A stretch of DNA of 64,000 bases, taken from positions 434,001 through 498,000 of the forward strand of contig JACKHV010000002.1 in assembly GCA_020638835.1 (NCBI GenBank). Reading direction: 5' to 3'. This document shows positions 17,486 to 25,692 of this stretch, one piece after another (within the stretch, counting starts at the first letter, position 1; each line of letters starts with the position of its first letter). This DNA comes from Planctomycetota bacterium. Its GTDB lineage: Bacteria; Planctomycetota; UBA1135; GCA-002686595. The position numbers were made by a program, and so were the translations under genes. The notes below the pieces were generated by a model. It did no database searches and was not told the origin of the DNA. It saw only the letters and a list, made by a program, of their open reading frames with translations.

Positions 17486-18840
17486 GAGTTCCCCGGGGCC
17501 TCCAGGTCGAGGTCGCGCATTTTCTCCCAGAGCACCTTGCGCGAGATGCCGAGCAGCTCGGCCGTCTGCATGCGGTGGCCGCCGGTGGACTCGAGCGCGC
17601 GCGCGATGTGCGCCGCCTCGGCCTCCTTGACGATCGTGCGCAGCGGTCGGATCTCACCGGTGACCTCGGTCGCGCCGCGCCAGCGCGGGTCGAGCGGCAG
17701 CAGGTCCTCGGCTGCGAGTTCCAGCTTCTTTCCGGCCAGCGCGATCGCGCGCTGCACGGAGTTCTCGAGCTCGCGGACGTTGCCCGGCCACGGATAGCGT
17801 TCCATCGCGTTCATCGCGGTGCGCGACAGACGGTACTCGCGGCCGCGGCCGTGGCGCTCGATGAGGTGCGCGACGAGCAACGGCACGTCACCGGTGCGCT
17901 CACGCAGCGGCGGCAGGTTCACCGGAACGACGTTGACGCGGTAGTAGAGGTCTTCGCGGAAGCGCCCTTCGCGCACGAGGTCGCGCAGCGGCGCCTTCGT
18001 CGCGGCGACGACGCGGATGTCCACCTCGTGGGTCTTCTCACCGCCGAGGCGCTCGAAGCGACGTTCCTGCAGCACGCGCAGCAGCTTGACCTGCACCGGC
18101 AGCGGCATGTCGTCGATGTCGTCGAGGAACAGCGTGCCGCAGTCGGCGAGCTCGAAGCGGCCCTTGCGATCCTTGCGCGAGTCGGTGAACGCGCCCTTCT
18201 CCGAGCCGAAGAGCTCGGCCTCGAGCAGGGACTCGGGCAACGCAGCGCAGCTGATCGGGACGAACGGCCCCTTGCCCCGCTCGGAGAGCTCGTGCAGCGC
18301 GAGCGCGATGCGTTCCTTGCCCGTGCCGCTCTCGCCCTCGATCAGGACGGTCGCATCGGTCGGCGCGACGGTGCGCACGCGTTCGAACACGGCGCGCATC
18401 GCGTCCGACTGGCCGACGACGTCGCGGAAGCCGTCCGAAGCCTCGAGCCTGCCACGCAGGCGCGTGTTCTCGAGCTGCAGCTCGCGCAAGCGCGCCAGCG
18501 TGTCCACCATCGAGACCATCGCCTGGTTGCGGAAGGGCTTCTGCACGTAGAAGCTCGCGCCGATGTCGACCGCTTCGACAGCCTGGTCCATCGACGCGAA
18601 ACCAGTCATGATCACGACGGGGCGGTTCGGATCGAGCTCGACCGAGCGCGAGAGCACGACCATGCCGCCCTTGCCGGGCATGCGGATGTCCGTCAGCACG
18701 ACGTCGATCCCCCCCGCCTCGAGCGCGGCGAGCGCCGTGTCCGTGTCGCCCGCGGACACCACTTCGTAGCCGGCCTCCTCGAGCGCGTCGCGGAGCGTGA
18801 CGGCGATCGTCTCCTCGTCGTCGGCCAGCAGGACTCTCAC
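17482..18840 (-). CDS. sigma-54-dependent response regulator (NtrC family) with altered GAFTGA loop
   Basis: 452 residues. An N-terminal receiver (1-120) keeps the acidic pair, the phospho-acceptor Asp in LTDIRMP, the switch Thr in IMTGFAS and Lys in VQKPF. The AAA+ domain has Walker A GESGTGKE and the Walker B region LFLDDIDDM. The sigma-54 contact loop reads GAFTDS (216-221) instead of GAFTGA. A Fis-type helix-turn-helix ends the protein (MQTAELLGISRKVLWEKM). Overlaps both neighbours by 4 bp (GGDEF-like gene upstream, lpxH downstream), so it is in one operon with lipid A, nucleotide and phospholipid genes. No cognate kinase is adjacent. Confidence 0.92.
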   Translation of the reverse strand: MRVLLADDEETIAVTLRDALEEAGYEVVSAGDTDTALAALEAGGIDVVLTDIRMPGKGGMVVLSRSVELDPNRPVVIMTGFASMDQAVEAVDIGASFYVQKPFRNQAMVSMVDTLARLRELQLENTRLRGRLEASDGFRDVVGQSDAMRAVFERVRTVAPTDATVLIEGESGTGKERIALALHELSERGKGPFVPISCAALPESLLEAELFGSEKGAFTDSRKDRKGRFELADCGTLFLDDIDDMPLPVQVKLLRVLQERRFERLGGEKTHEVDIRVVAATKAPLRDLVREGRFREDLYYRVNVVPVNLPPLRERTGDVPLLVAHLIERHGRGREYRLSRTAMNAMERYPWPGNVRELENSVQRAIALAGKKLELAAEDLLPLDPRWRGATEVTGEIRPLRTIVKEAEAAHIARALESTGGHRMQTAELLGISRKVLWEKMRDLDLEAPGNS

Positions 18841-19352
18841 CCAACGCTCCCCGGCAGCTTCTCCGTCCAGCGGTCGCCGCCTGCGCCAACCGACTCGGCG
18901 AGCGCGGACTCGGCGCAGCGCAGCAGCTCGTCGTGGAACAAGGTCCCGCCGGCCTCGCAGAAGCTGACCCCGGCGGAGAGCGACAGCTTGCCGCCAGTCT
19001 GCGCATCGAGCTCGCGGACCGCCTGCAACAGGCGCGAGACCAGCACTTCGATCTGCGCCGGCGGCGTGTGCGGCACGATGATCAGCAGGCGGTCGTCGGG
19101 GAGGCGCCCCACCAGGTCGCTGCCGCGCGTCTGCACGTGCAGCAGCGCGACGATCGTCTCGAGCGCGGCTTCCTTCGCCTCGTAGCCCGAGCTGTCGCGC
19201 AGCGCCCCGAGCTGGTCGAGCGAGAGCATCAGCACGCTGATCGGGTACCCGTAGCGCTGCGCGCGGCCGAACTCGACGCGCAGCAGGTGGCGAATCTGCG
19301 CCAGGGAGTAGAACTCGGGGTGGGCGCCTTCGGTGCGTGGTTCGGTGGTCAT
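18837..19352 (-). CDS. degenerate GGDEF-domain protein
   Basis: 171 residues, almost entirely one GGDEF-like domain. The strand-helix pattern and surrounding motifs (RYGYPISVLMLSLDQ, SDLVGRL, LLIIVPHT, LSLSAGVS) match diguanylate cyclases. The signature itself, at residues 85-89, reads PDDRL instead of GGDEF, keeping only one acidic residue. It is therefore unlikely to make cyclic di-GMP; it might bind GTP or a partner, or be a pseudo-enzyme. The 4-bp overlap with the NtrC-like regulator suggests that the two work together, replacing the missing sensor kinase. Confidence 0.75.
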   Translation of the reverse strand: MTTEPRTEGAHPEFYSLAQIRHLLRVEFGRAQRYGYPISVLMLSLDQLGALRDSSGYEAKEAALETIVALLHVQTRGSDLVGRLPDDRLLIIVPHTPPAQIEVLVSRLLQAVRELDAQTGGKLSLSAGVSFCEAGGTLFHDELLRCAESALAESVGAGGDRWTEKLPGSVG

Positions 19353-19409
19353 GCGGAGCGTGCTGCGCGAGGTGTATGCGAGGGTGTCGAGTTCGTCACT
19401 CGCGCGACT

Positions 19410-20144
19410 TCAGTTGCCGAGGATGGCGTCGATCCAGCCGTCGAAGCTGGTGTCCCACTTGAGGCGGGCGAGCACCATCCCGACGAAGGTCATCAGCAAG
19501 ATGATGCCGACGATGATGAACTGTGCGACGGCGGCCGCCGCCGTGTTCTTCGCCGCGCCCTTCATCTTGCGGCCGGCACCGCGCGCGCCGCGACCGGCAG
19601 GCGTCATGACGAAGTCGCGCAGCAGGCGCGAGGAGCGCTCGAGCACGCGCGGATCGTCGTCGGGAAGGTCGCTCGCGGCGAGGAGCTCGCGCGCGCAAGC
19701 CTCGGGTTGGAACTCGCCGCGCACGACCGCATCGCTCCAGCGCTTGACCACCTGGCGGTCGGCGAGGCCCTGCTCGACGAGGATGCCCGCCTTGATCCGG
19801 CGCCAGCCCTCGGGCATGGCGGAGCCCTTCGCCCGCGCGGCGCCGACCTCCTCCAGCACGGCCTCGGCCGTCGACTCGCGGTAGGTCATGGTCCACTTGC
19901 CCCACTCGATGCGGTCGCCGTCGGCGAGGAAGCGCTCGTCCAGCTCCTGCCCGGCGGTCCGCGGACCACCGCCGCCTCCGAGCCAGACCGCCTTGGCGGG
20001 GTCGTTCCAGAGCTGCAGCTCGCCGCGCGAGGTGCCCTCGAGCACGACGTCCGCTCCGGCCCCGCCGACCCGCGTCAGCGCCCGGTCCAGGTAGTGCTTC
20101 CGCGCCCCGTTCGGGCCCTCGATCTCGATCCAATGTTCCGTCAC
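19410..20144 (-). CDS. FHA-like membrane-anchored protein
   Basis: 244 residues from GTG at 20144; no ATG fits the domain start. Residues 1-105 look like a forkhead-associated domain: an early IEIEGPNG strand, LTRVGGAGADVVL in place of the usual arginine-glycine turn, and FLADGDRIEWGKWTMTY as the closing strands. The usual Ser and His of the phosphothreonine pocket are not evident, so phosphopeptide binding is doubtful. Residues 120-185 are helical. One membrane segment lies at about 208-230 (FIIVGIILLMTFVGMVLA). Divergent from the 20270 gene. Function unknown. Confidence 0.6.
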   Translation of the reverse strand: MTEHWIEIEGPNGARKHYLDRALTRVGGAGADVVLEGTSRGELQLWNDPAKAVWLGGGGGPRTAGQELDERFLADGDRIEWGKWTMTYRESTAEAVLEEVGAARAKGSAMPEGWRRIKAGILVEQGLADRQVVKRWSDAVVRGEFQPEACARELLAASDLPDDDPRVLERSSRLLRDFVMTPAGRGARGAGRKMKGAAKNTAAAAVAQFIIVGIILLMTFVGMVLARLKWDTSFDGWIDAILGN

Positions 20145-20235
20145 GGCAGCATTGCATAGTGGATTCGACGGCCGAATGCACGCTCCGCGCGCCCTCGCGC
20201 CGACGCGGGCCGTAGCCCCCATCGCACCGCGCGAC

Positions 20236-20241
20236 TATCCT
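20236..20241 (+). promoter_or_regulatory. candidate -10 element (TATCCT)
   Basis: TATCCT lies 34 bp before the ATG at 20270 and matches the TANNNT pattern. No clear -35. AGGAAG at 20260-20265 could serve as ribosome binding site. Confidence 0.3.
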
Positions 20242-20269
20242 GGAACGAGCCCCGACTCCAGGAAGCTGC

Positions 20270-21832
20270 ATGAATCCCCTCCTCGCCGTCCTCCCGCTCT
20301 GCCTCACTCCCCAGGACTGGACGGCGCTGCCGCTTCCCGACCCCTCACTGCCCCGCACGCGCGCCGAAGTCGATCTGCCCGCGAGCCGCGGGCGTCACTT
20401 GCGCTTCGGCGAGTGGGAGAGCGACCCAGCGCTCGACGAGGTCGCCGAGATCCCCGCGAACCTCGTCGTGCAGTGGCTGCAGGAGGAAGCCCGCCGCCGC
20501 GGTTCGCTGCTCTCCGTCGCGCCGAACACGCCGCCGCTGCTCGTTTCGGGCGGCGAGGACGACGTCGCCTGGGCCCGCGAGCTCGTCGACGGACTCGACG
20601 CGATCGGGCGACGCCTCGACGTGACCGTGGACGCCTGGCTCGTGCCCGACCGCGTGACCGGAGACCCCGGTCCCGCCGCGCTCGAAGCGCTCGAGGGCGT
20701 TCGACGCTGGAACGGCGAGGTGCGCTCGGGTGACGGCATGCTGTTCGGCGACGCACACCGACGCGCGTTCCTCGCCGACTACGAGGTCGAGGTCGCGACG
20801 GACTCCGGAGTCGCAGCGCCCGTGATCGGCCAGGCGTTGACCGGCGAACAGCTCTACGTGTCGGTCCACCGCGTCGACGGCGGACGCGGCGTGCAGGTCT
20901 TCGGCGTACTCGATCTCGCGGAACTCGACCGGGTCGAGGAATTCGATCCCGGCACTCCCGACCTCGGCGCGACCGAGCAGCCGGTCGTCGACCTCGCGCA
21001 AGTCTGCTTCTCGGGGCACGTCGTACCAGGCGAAGCGCTGCGCGTCTCGATCGTCGGATCCGCGGTCGGCGGCGGCGACTGGACGCTGTTCCTGCGCGCC
21101 ACGACGACGCCGGACCCGGCCGAGCCGCCGTCGATCGGCTGGAGAGCGCTCGACCTCGCGCTGCTCGCCTCGGACTCGTCCGAGTTGCCGGCGATGAACG
21201 CGGGCAGCTCGCTGACGCGTCACGCGCGCCTCTCCGAGCTCGGCGGAGCCCACGCTTCGACGCCGCCCTCCGGCGTGCTCGCGTTGCTCGGACGCGATCG
21301 TCGCCGCGACGTCGAGCGCCCCGCCGTGCAGTGGACCGATCACCTGCTGCTCGTCCACTCCGACGACGCCGAGCGCTATCGCGAGCTCAGCGCGCTCGTC
21401 GCGCAACTCGAGTCGGTGCGCACGAAGACCACGCAGTGCCGACTGGAACTGGGCGCTCTCGTCGTCGAGCTGCCCGTCGCGTCAGGACTCCCCGCGCGCG
21501 TGCTCGCCGGCACCGAGCGCTGCGTGCTGATCGACTACGACGCGGAGATCGCGCCGAACACCTGGATGCCCGCGCCGCGCAGCGAATCGATCTTCGACGG
21601 CCTCGCGTGGCAGGCGCGCCTCTCCGGCGACGACCTGGTCGGCGAGTGCTTCCGCTCCTCGACCGACGAGATCCGCGTGCGCGATCGCAGCCGCGCGTCC
21701 TTGGGCACGGTGCAGTTGCCGAGCCGTCGGTTTGCTGCGGGCCGCGGGAAGCTGGCGGCCGGATCCCGCGCCGTGTGGATCCCGCCGGGCACGCATGAAG
21801 CCGCCTTGCTCGTCACCCGCGGCAGCCTCTGA
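20270..21832 (+). CDS. hypothetical exported protein
   Basis: 520 residues, starting with a short hydrophobic stretch (MNPLLAVLPLCL) that could be a signal peptide. Residues 85-240 contain LDAIGRRLDVTVDAWLVPD, which resembles the small ring-forming domain of secretins, but no secretin barrel follows. The rest is a mix of beta strands and charged loops with a second similar segment near residue 365 (VHSDDAERYRELSALVAQL). I do not recognise the family. It lies upstream of rpoN on the same strand, separated by 125 bp with a possible promoter, so a functional link to rpoN is not implied. Confidence 0.55.
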   Translation: MNPLLAVLPLCLTPQDWTALPLPDPSLPRTRAEVDLPASRGRHLRFGEWESDPALDEVAEIPANLVVQWLQEEARRRGSLLSVAPNTPPLLVSGGEDDVAWARELVDGLDAIGRRLDVTVDAWLVPDRVTGDPGPAALEALEGVRRWNGEVRSGDGMLFGDAHRRAFLADYEVEVATDSGVAAPVIGQALTGEQLYVSVHRVDGGRGVQVFGVLDLAELDRVEEFDPGTPDLGATEQPVVDLAQVCFSGHVVPGEALRVSIVGSAVGGGDWTLFLRATTTPDPAEPPSIGWRALDLALLASDSSELPAMNAGSSLTRHARLSELGGAHASTPPSGVLALLGRDRRRDVERPAVQWTDHLLLVHSDDAERYRELSALVAQLESVRTKTTQCRLELGALVVELPVASGLPARVLAGTERCVLIDYDAEIAPNTWMPAPRSESIFDGLAWQARLSGDDLVGECFRSSTDEIRVRDRSRASLGTVQLPSRRFAAGRGKLAAGSRAVWIPPGTHEAALLVTRGSL

Positions 21833-21899
21833 TCCGCGCGGCATTCGTTCGCCGGAGCGGAGGAATGGTCCCGCATGCAACTTCCGAGCCAGGAGGTCG

Positions 21900-21905
21900 T
21901 ATACT
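21900..21905 (+). promoter_or_regulatory. candidate -10 element (TATACT) before rpoN
   Basis: TATACT is 5 of 6 to the sigma-70 consensus and lies 52 bp before the rpoN start. The -35 region (GCAACT at 17 bp) is poor. Confidence 0.4.
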
Positions 21906-21957
21906 TACGCGACCCGCGGGGCCCCCTCCCTGACCCCCTCCGGGCCCCTACGCCCCC

Positions 21958-23397
21958 TTGAGACTCGGCCTCCACCAATCCGCCCGCCTGGAACAGCGAC
22001 TCGTGCAGTCGCCCCAGATGATCCAGGCGATGAAGATCTTGCAGCTCTCTGCCCTCGACCTCGAGGAGCGGATCGAGCAGGAGCTGGCCGAGAACCCGAT
22101 GCTGGAGCGCGGCGAATCGACGCCGGAGCCGGGCGAGGACGGCACCGACCCCGGGGAACCCGCGGAGTCCGCCGAGTCCGAGGAGCTGGGGCGCATGCTC
22201 GACACCCTCGAGCGCATCGAGCGCGACTTCTCCGACGGGCGCCGCAGCGGTGATCCCGAAGAGAGCGATCGCAAGCTCCAGGCGCTGCAGAACACGCCGG
22301 ACGTGCCGCACAGCATGGCGGAAGCGCTGATCGAAGAGCTCGCGATGATCGACTTCGACGATCGTCAGCACGCGATCGCGGAGGCACTCATCTTCTCGCT
22401 CGACGAGCGCGGCTACTTGTCGGAGTCCCTCGAGGACCTCGCACCCGACTGCCCGGTGCCCGGCCCTCCTGCCGCCACGCCGGAAGAGCTCGAGTTCGTG
22501 CTCGGCCGCCTGCGCCGCGCGATCCACCCGTCGCTCGGGGCGCGCGACCTGCGCGACGCGCTGCTCTTGCAGATCGACCCCGAGGACGAGGACCAGCGCC
22601 TGCTGCGCACGGTCGTCGCGAACCACCTCGAGGACGTGCAGGCGAATCGCCTGCCGCGCATCGCGAAGGAGACGGGCGCTTCGATGGAGGCGCTGAAGGA
22701 CTGCCTCGACGACCTGCGGCACCTCGACCCGATGCCGGGTGCCGACTACGGCGAGTCGCAGGCACAGGTGATCCATCCGGACGTCGTCGTGGAGCTGGAC
22801 TCGGACGGCGAGTACGAAGTCCGCCTCGACCGTCAACGCACGCCGGAACTCGTGCTCAGCCCCAGCTACCGCCGCATCCTCGAGGAGGCCCAGAAGGGCG
22901 ACGAGGTCGAGGACTGGCTGAAGAAGCGCCTCGAGTCGGCGCGCTGGTTCTTGGAAGCGGTGCGTCAGCGGCAGTCGACCTTGCTGCGCATCTCGAAGGT
23001 GCTCTTCGAGCGGCAGCGGCCGTTCCTCGAGAAGGGCCTCTCGGCGCTGCAGCCGCTGCGCATGCAGGAAATCGCCGACGACGTCGGCGTGCACATCTCG
23101 ACCGTCAGCCGCGCCGTGGCCGGCAAGTACGCCCAGACGCCGCGCGGCATCTTCCCGCTGAAGTTCTTCTTCACCGGCGGCACCACCAAGGACACCGGCG
23201 AGGCCACCTCGCAGGTCTCGATCCAGCAGCGCATCAAGGAGCTGATCGACGAGGAGGACGCGAAGAACCCGCTCAGCGACGAAGAGCTCGCGAAGCGCCT
23301 CTACGAGCTCGACGGCACCAAGATCGCGCGCCGCACGGTGACCAAGTACCGCAAGCTGCAGGACATCCCGTCCTCCAGCCAGCGCAAGGCCTACTGA
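21958..23397 (+). CDS. rpoN: RNA polymerase sigma-54 factor
   Basis: Directs RNA polymerase to -24/-12 promoters that need an AAA+ activator. 479 residues. The start is TTG at 21958: an in-frame TGA at 21931 excludes anything upstream, and translation gives the canonical Gln/Leu-rich region I (LVQSPQMIQAMKILQLSALDL). An acidic linker (about 50-100) follows, then the core-binding domain, the helix-turn-helix (EIADDVGVHISTVSRAVAGK) and the RpoN box ARRTVTKYR at residues 457-465. No Shine-Dalgarno sequence is seen before the TTG. Two sigma-54 activators are encoded nearby (17482-18840 and 30389-31885). Confidence 0.96.
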   Translation: MRLGLHQSARLEQRLVQSPQMIQAMKILQLSALDLEERIEQELAENPMLERGESTPEPGEDGTDPGEPAESAESEELGRMLDTLERIERDFSDGRRSGDPEESDRKLQALQNTPDVPHSMAEALIEELAMIDFDDRQHAIAEALIFSLDERGYLSESLEDLAPDCPVPGPPAATPEELEFVLGRLRRAIHPSLGARDLRDALLLQIDPEDEDQRLLRTVVANHLEDVQANRLPRIAKETGASMEALKDCLDDLRHLDPMPGADYGESQAQVIHPDVVVELDSDGEYEVRLDRQRTPELVLSPSYRRILEEAQKGDEVEDWLKKRLESARWFLEAVRQRQSTLLRISKVLFERQRPFLEKGLSALQPLRMQEIADDVGVHISTVSRAVAGKYAQTPRGIFPLKFFFTGGTTKDTGEATSQVSIQQRIKELIDEEDAKNPLSDEELAKRLYELDGTKIARRTVTKYRKLQDIPSSSQRKAY

Positions 23398-23414
23398 GGG
23401 CCCGCCGGCACGGC

Positions 23415-23443
23415 TAGACGCCTCCGCGGACCGCGGCTAAGCT
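23415..23443 (+). promoter_or_regulatory. candidate promoter for efp
   Basis: TAGACG (23415-23420, 4 of 6 to TTGACA), a 17-bp spacer and TAAGCT (23438-23443) lie 70 bp before the efp ATG. Confidence 0.4.
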
Positions 23444-23513
23444 GTTCGCCCGAAAGCCGACGGAGCGCCGTCGGTTCCCCCGCTCCGACCGCCATCGAAC
23501 CACCGAGACTCCC

Positions 23514-24083
23514 ATGAGCGCCCGCGCCACCGAGCTCCGCAAGGGCTCCGTCATCGAGAAGGACGGCGACCTCCTCATCATCACCGACTACGAGCACAAG
23601 ACGCCGGGCAACCTGCGCGCGATCATCCAGATGAAGACCAAGAGCCTGAAGACGGGCTCGACGGGCGCCATCCGGGCGAGTTCGAACGACAGCTTCGAGG
23701 TCGCGTACCTCGACCGTCGCAAGGCCGAGTACCTCTACAAGGACGGCACGGACAACTTCATCTTCATGGACGGCGAGACCTTCGAGCAGTTCCCGCTGCC
23801 CAGCGAGCTCGCCAACGACGCGATGGGCTACGTGAAGGAGAACGACACGGTCGAGATCACCTTCCACGACGGACGTCCGATCGGCGTCGAGCTGCCGCCC
23901 TCGGTGATCCTCGAGGTCGTCGAGGCAGAGCAGGCGGTGAAGGGCAACACCGCCACGAACGTGAAGAAGGAAGCCGTGCTCGAGACGGGACTGACGGTCA
24001 AGGTCCCGCTCCACGTCAACGCCGGCGACAAGATCAAGATCAAGACCGCCGACGGCGAGTTCCAAGGCCGCGTGAACGACTGA
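23514..24083 (+). CDS. efp: elongation factor P
   Basis: Binds between the P and E sites and relieves ribosome stalling at polyproline stretches. 189 residues with the three-barrel EF-P layout: KOW-like domain I, then two OB folds ending in GDKIKIKTADGEFQGRV. In the domain I tip loop, where enterobacteria carry the modified Lys 34 and others an Arg, this protein has HKTPGNLRA with Asn at residue 33. The known Lys-lysyl (EpmA) and Arg-rhamnosyl (EarP) modifications therefore cannot apply at this position. Followed by a strong bidirectional hairpin. Confidence 0.95.
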   Translation: MSARATELRKGSVIEKDGDLLIITDYEHKTPGNLRAIIQMKTKSLKTGSTGAIRASSNDSFEVAYLDRRKAEYLYKDGTDNFIFMDGETFEQFPLPSELANDAMGYVKENDTVEITFHDGRPIGVELPPSVILEVVEAEQAVKGNTATNVKKEAVLETGLTVKVPLHVNAGDKIKIKTADGEFQGRVND

Positions 24084-24103
24084 CGCTTCCGGCGCGATCC
24101 GCA

Positions 24104-24145
24104 CGAGAACGGCCGTCGCTCGCAGGAGCGGCGGCCGTTCTCGTT
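24104..24145. terminator. bidirectional hairpin between efp and the GT39-type gene
   Basis: A 13-bp perfect stem (24104-24116 with 24133-24145) encloses a smaller 5-bp hairpin. It sits between two convergent stop codons. There is no long T-run on either side, as is common in GC-rich genomes. Confidence 0.7.
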
Positions 24146-24160
24146 CCGGCGACGGGCGGC

Positions 24161-25585
24161 TCAGTCCTCGCGGTAGACGAGGACTTCCAGGTCGCGGCCG
24201 TCCATCGGCGCCTCGAAGCGTCGCATCAGGCGACACTCGTCGCGCAGGAACTCGCGCAGCAAGTCGGCGTCGTCCGGAGCCATGTCGTCGAACCACTGCG
24301 GTCGCACGACGAGCCAGGACCGCCGCCCGTCCCGTCGCCACTGCCGCGGTCCGTCGACGTAGAAGCGGCCGAGTGGTTCCACGACCCGCGGACGACGGAG
24401 GTCGGTCGCCGCGGCGGCCAGGTAGAACTCACCGATCGGTGAGGCCATGCCCGCGATCAGGTCACCCGGCTCGCGCGCCGCGTCGACGTAGTGGTAAGCC
24501 TCGCGCCAGCGCGGACGCTCGCCGGCACGCGAGGTCAAGTACAGCGCGCAGTTCGCGAGCGAACCGAGCACCAGCGCCGCGATCAGCGCGCCGTCCGTGC
24601 GCGGGATCGGCGCGTCGCCGCGCTCGTCGGGCGACAGCAGGTTGGCCGCCAGCGCGCAGGCGAACGGCAGCAGGACGAAGACGTACTGCGCGGTGATCTG
24701 CGCCTCGACGGAGATCAGCGCGGCGAGGCCGATTCCGACGGCCAGCAAGACCGTCAGCAAGCGCCCGCCGGAGTCCTCGCGCTTCCACGCCTGGAACGCG
24801 GCCCACAGCGCGGCGGCGGCGAGGAAGGGCGTGAAGAAGTAGCCCGAGGTCAGGACGAAGTGCAGCGGACCAGAGAGTGCGCCGGGACTCGGTTTCTGTC
24901 CGAGGTGGTGCAGCAGCGGACGCAGCGCCCAGGGCGAGCACGCGAGCCCGACGACGACGAGCACCAGGCACGCTTCGCGCGCGCGCTTGCGCAGGGCGTC
25001 GTTCGAGGCGTCCGCGAACCACGCGCCGAACGCGAGCCCCGGCACGAGCAGCGCGGCCGACGGGTGGAAGGTCGCGGCCGCGGCGCAGAGGAGGAATCCG
25101 CCGTAGACGCGCACTCGCCCGCCGCGCAGCAGTCCGCGCAAGGCGAACCCCGCGCCGATCAGCGCCGTGAGCTGGGAGAGCGTGTAGAAGCGCGCGGTCT
25201 GCGACCAGAAGATGTGCCACGCGGACACCGCGAGGAAGAGCGCGGCCCAGGACGCACGGCGCCGACCGAGCAGCGGCGCGAACGCCCACGCGCAGAGCGG
25301 CACACAGGCGATCCCGGCGAGGGCCGGCACGAGGCGCAGCGCGAACTCGTCGGGCGGGGTTCCGCAGAGCGCCGCGACGCCCGTGACGATCCGGTAGCCG
25401 AGCGGATTGAACAGGTCGCTGGTGTCCAACCCGTGGTGCGCGTCGGCCCAGGTCAGCGCCTCGTCGATCCACAGGCTCCACTCGCCCAGGCGCACGAAGC
25501 GCAGGAGCGCGAAGGCGAGCGCCAAGCAGAGCACGCTGCCGGCCGGCAGGCGTCGCGCGGAGGACTGGGGAGGACCGGGGACCAT
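24161..25585 (-). CDS. GT39/ArnT-type membrane glycosyltransferase-like protein
   Basis: 474 residues. After a short N-terminus come about ten hydrophobic segments, the first at residues 15-30. The loop between the first two contains WSLWIDEALTW, with the Asp-Glu pair typical of lipid-linked-sugar-using GT-C enzymes (Pmt/ArnT type). A soluble C-terminal part starts near residue 350. Such enzymes move a sugar from a polyprenyl-phosphate donor onto protein or lipid A at the outer face of the inner membrane. The nearby GT2 genes (26622-28609) could supply such donors. Acceptor unknown. No clear ribosome binding site before the ATG. Confidence 0.75.
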   Translation of the reverse strand: MVPGPPQSSARRLPAGSVLCLALAFALLRFVRLGEWSLWIDEALTWADAHHGLDTSDLFNPLGYRIVTGVAALCGTPPDEFALRLVPALAGIACVPLCAWAFAPLLGRRRASWAALFLAVSAWHIFWSQTARFYTLSQLTALIGAGFALRGLLRGGRVRVYGGFLLCAAAATFHPSAALLVPGLAFGAWFADASNDALRKRAREACLVLVVVGLACSPWALRPLLHHLGQKPSPGALSGPLHFVLTSGYFFTPFLAAAALWAAFQAWKREDSGGRLLTVLLAVGIGLAALISVEAQITAQYVFVLLPFACALAANLLSPDERGDAPIPRTDGALIAALVLGSLANCALYLTSRAGERPRWREAYHYVDAAREPGDLIAGMASPIGEFYLAAAATDLRRPRVVEPLGRFYVDGPRQWRRDGRRSWLVVRPQWFDDMAPDDADLLREFLRDECRLMRRFEAPMDGRDLEVLVYRED

Positions 25586-25692
25586 GGGCTACAGGAGACT
25601 TCCCTTTCTGGTCGACGAAGGCAACGCCCATCCATGAGCCAAGTCCGTCCTCGCTTGTCGCGAGCTGTCGAACCGGCCAAGATGACCCCGCC

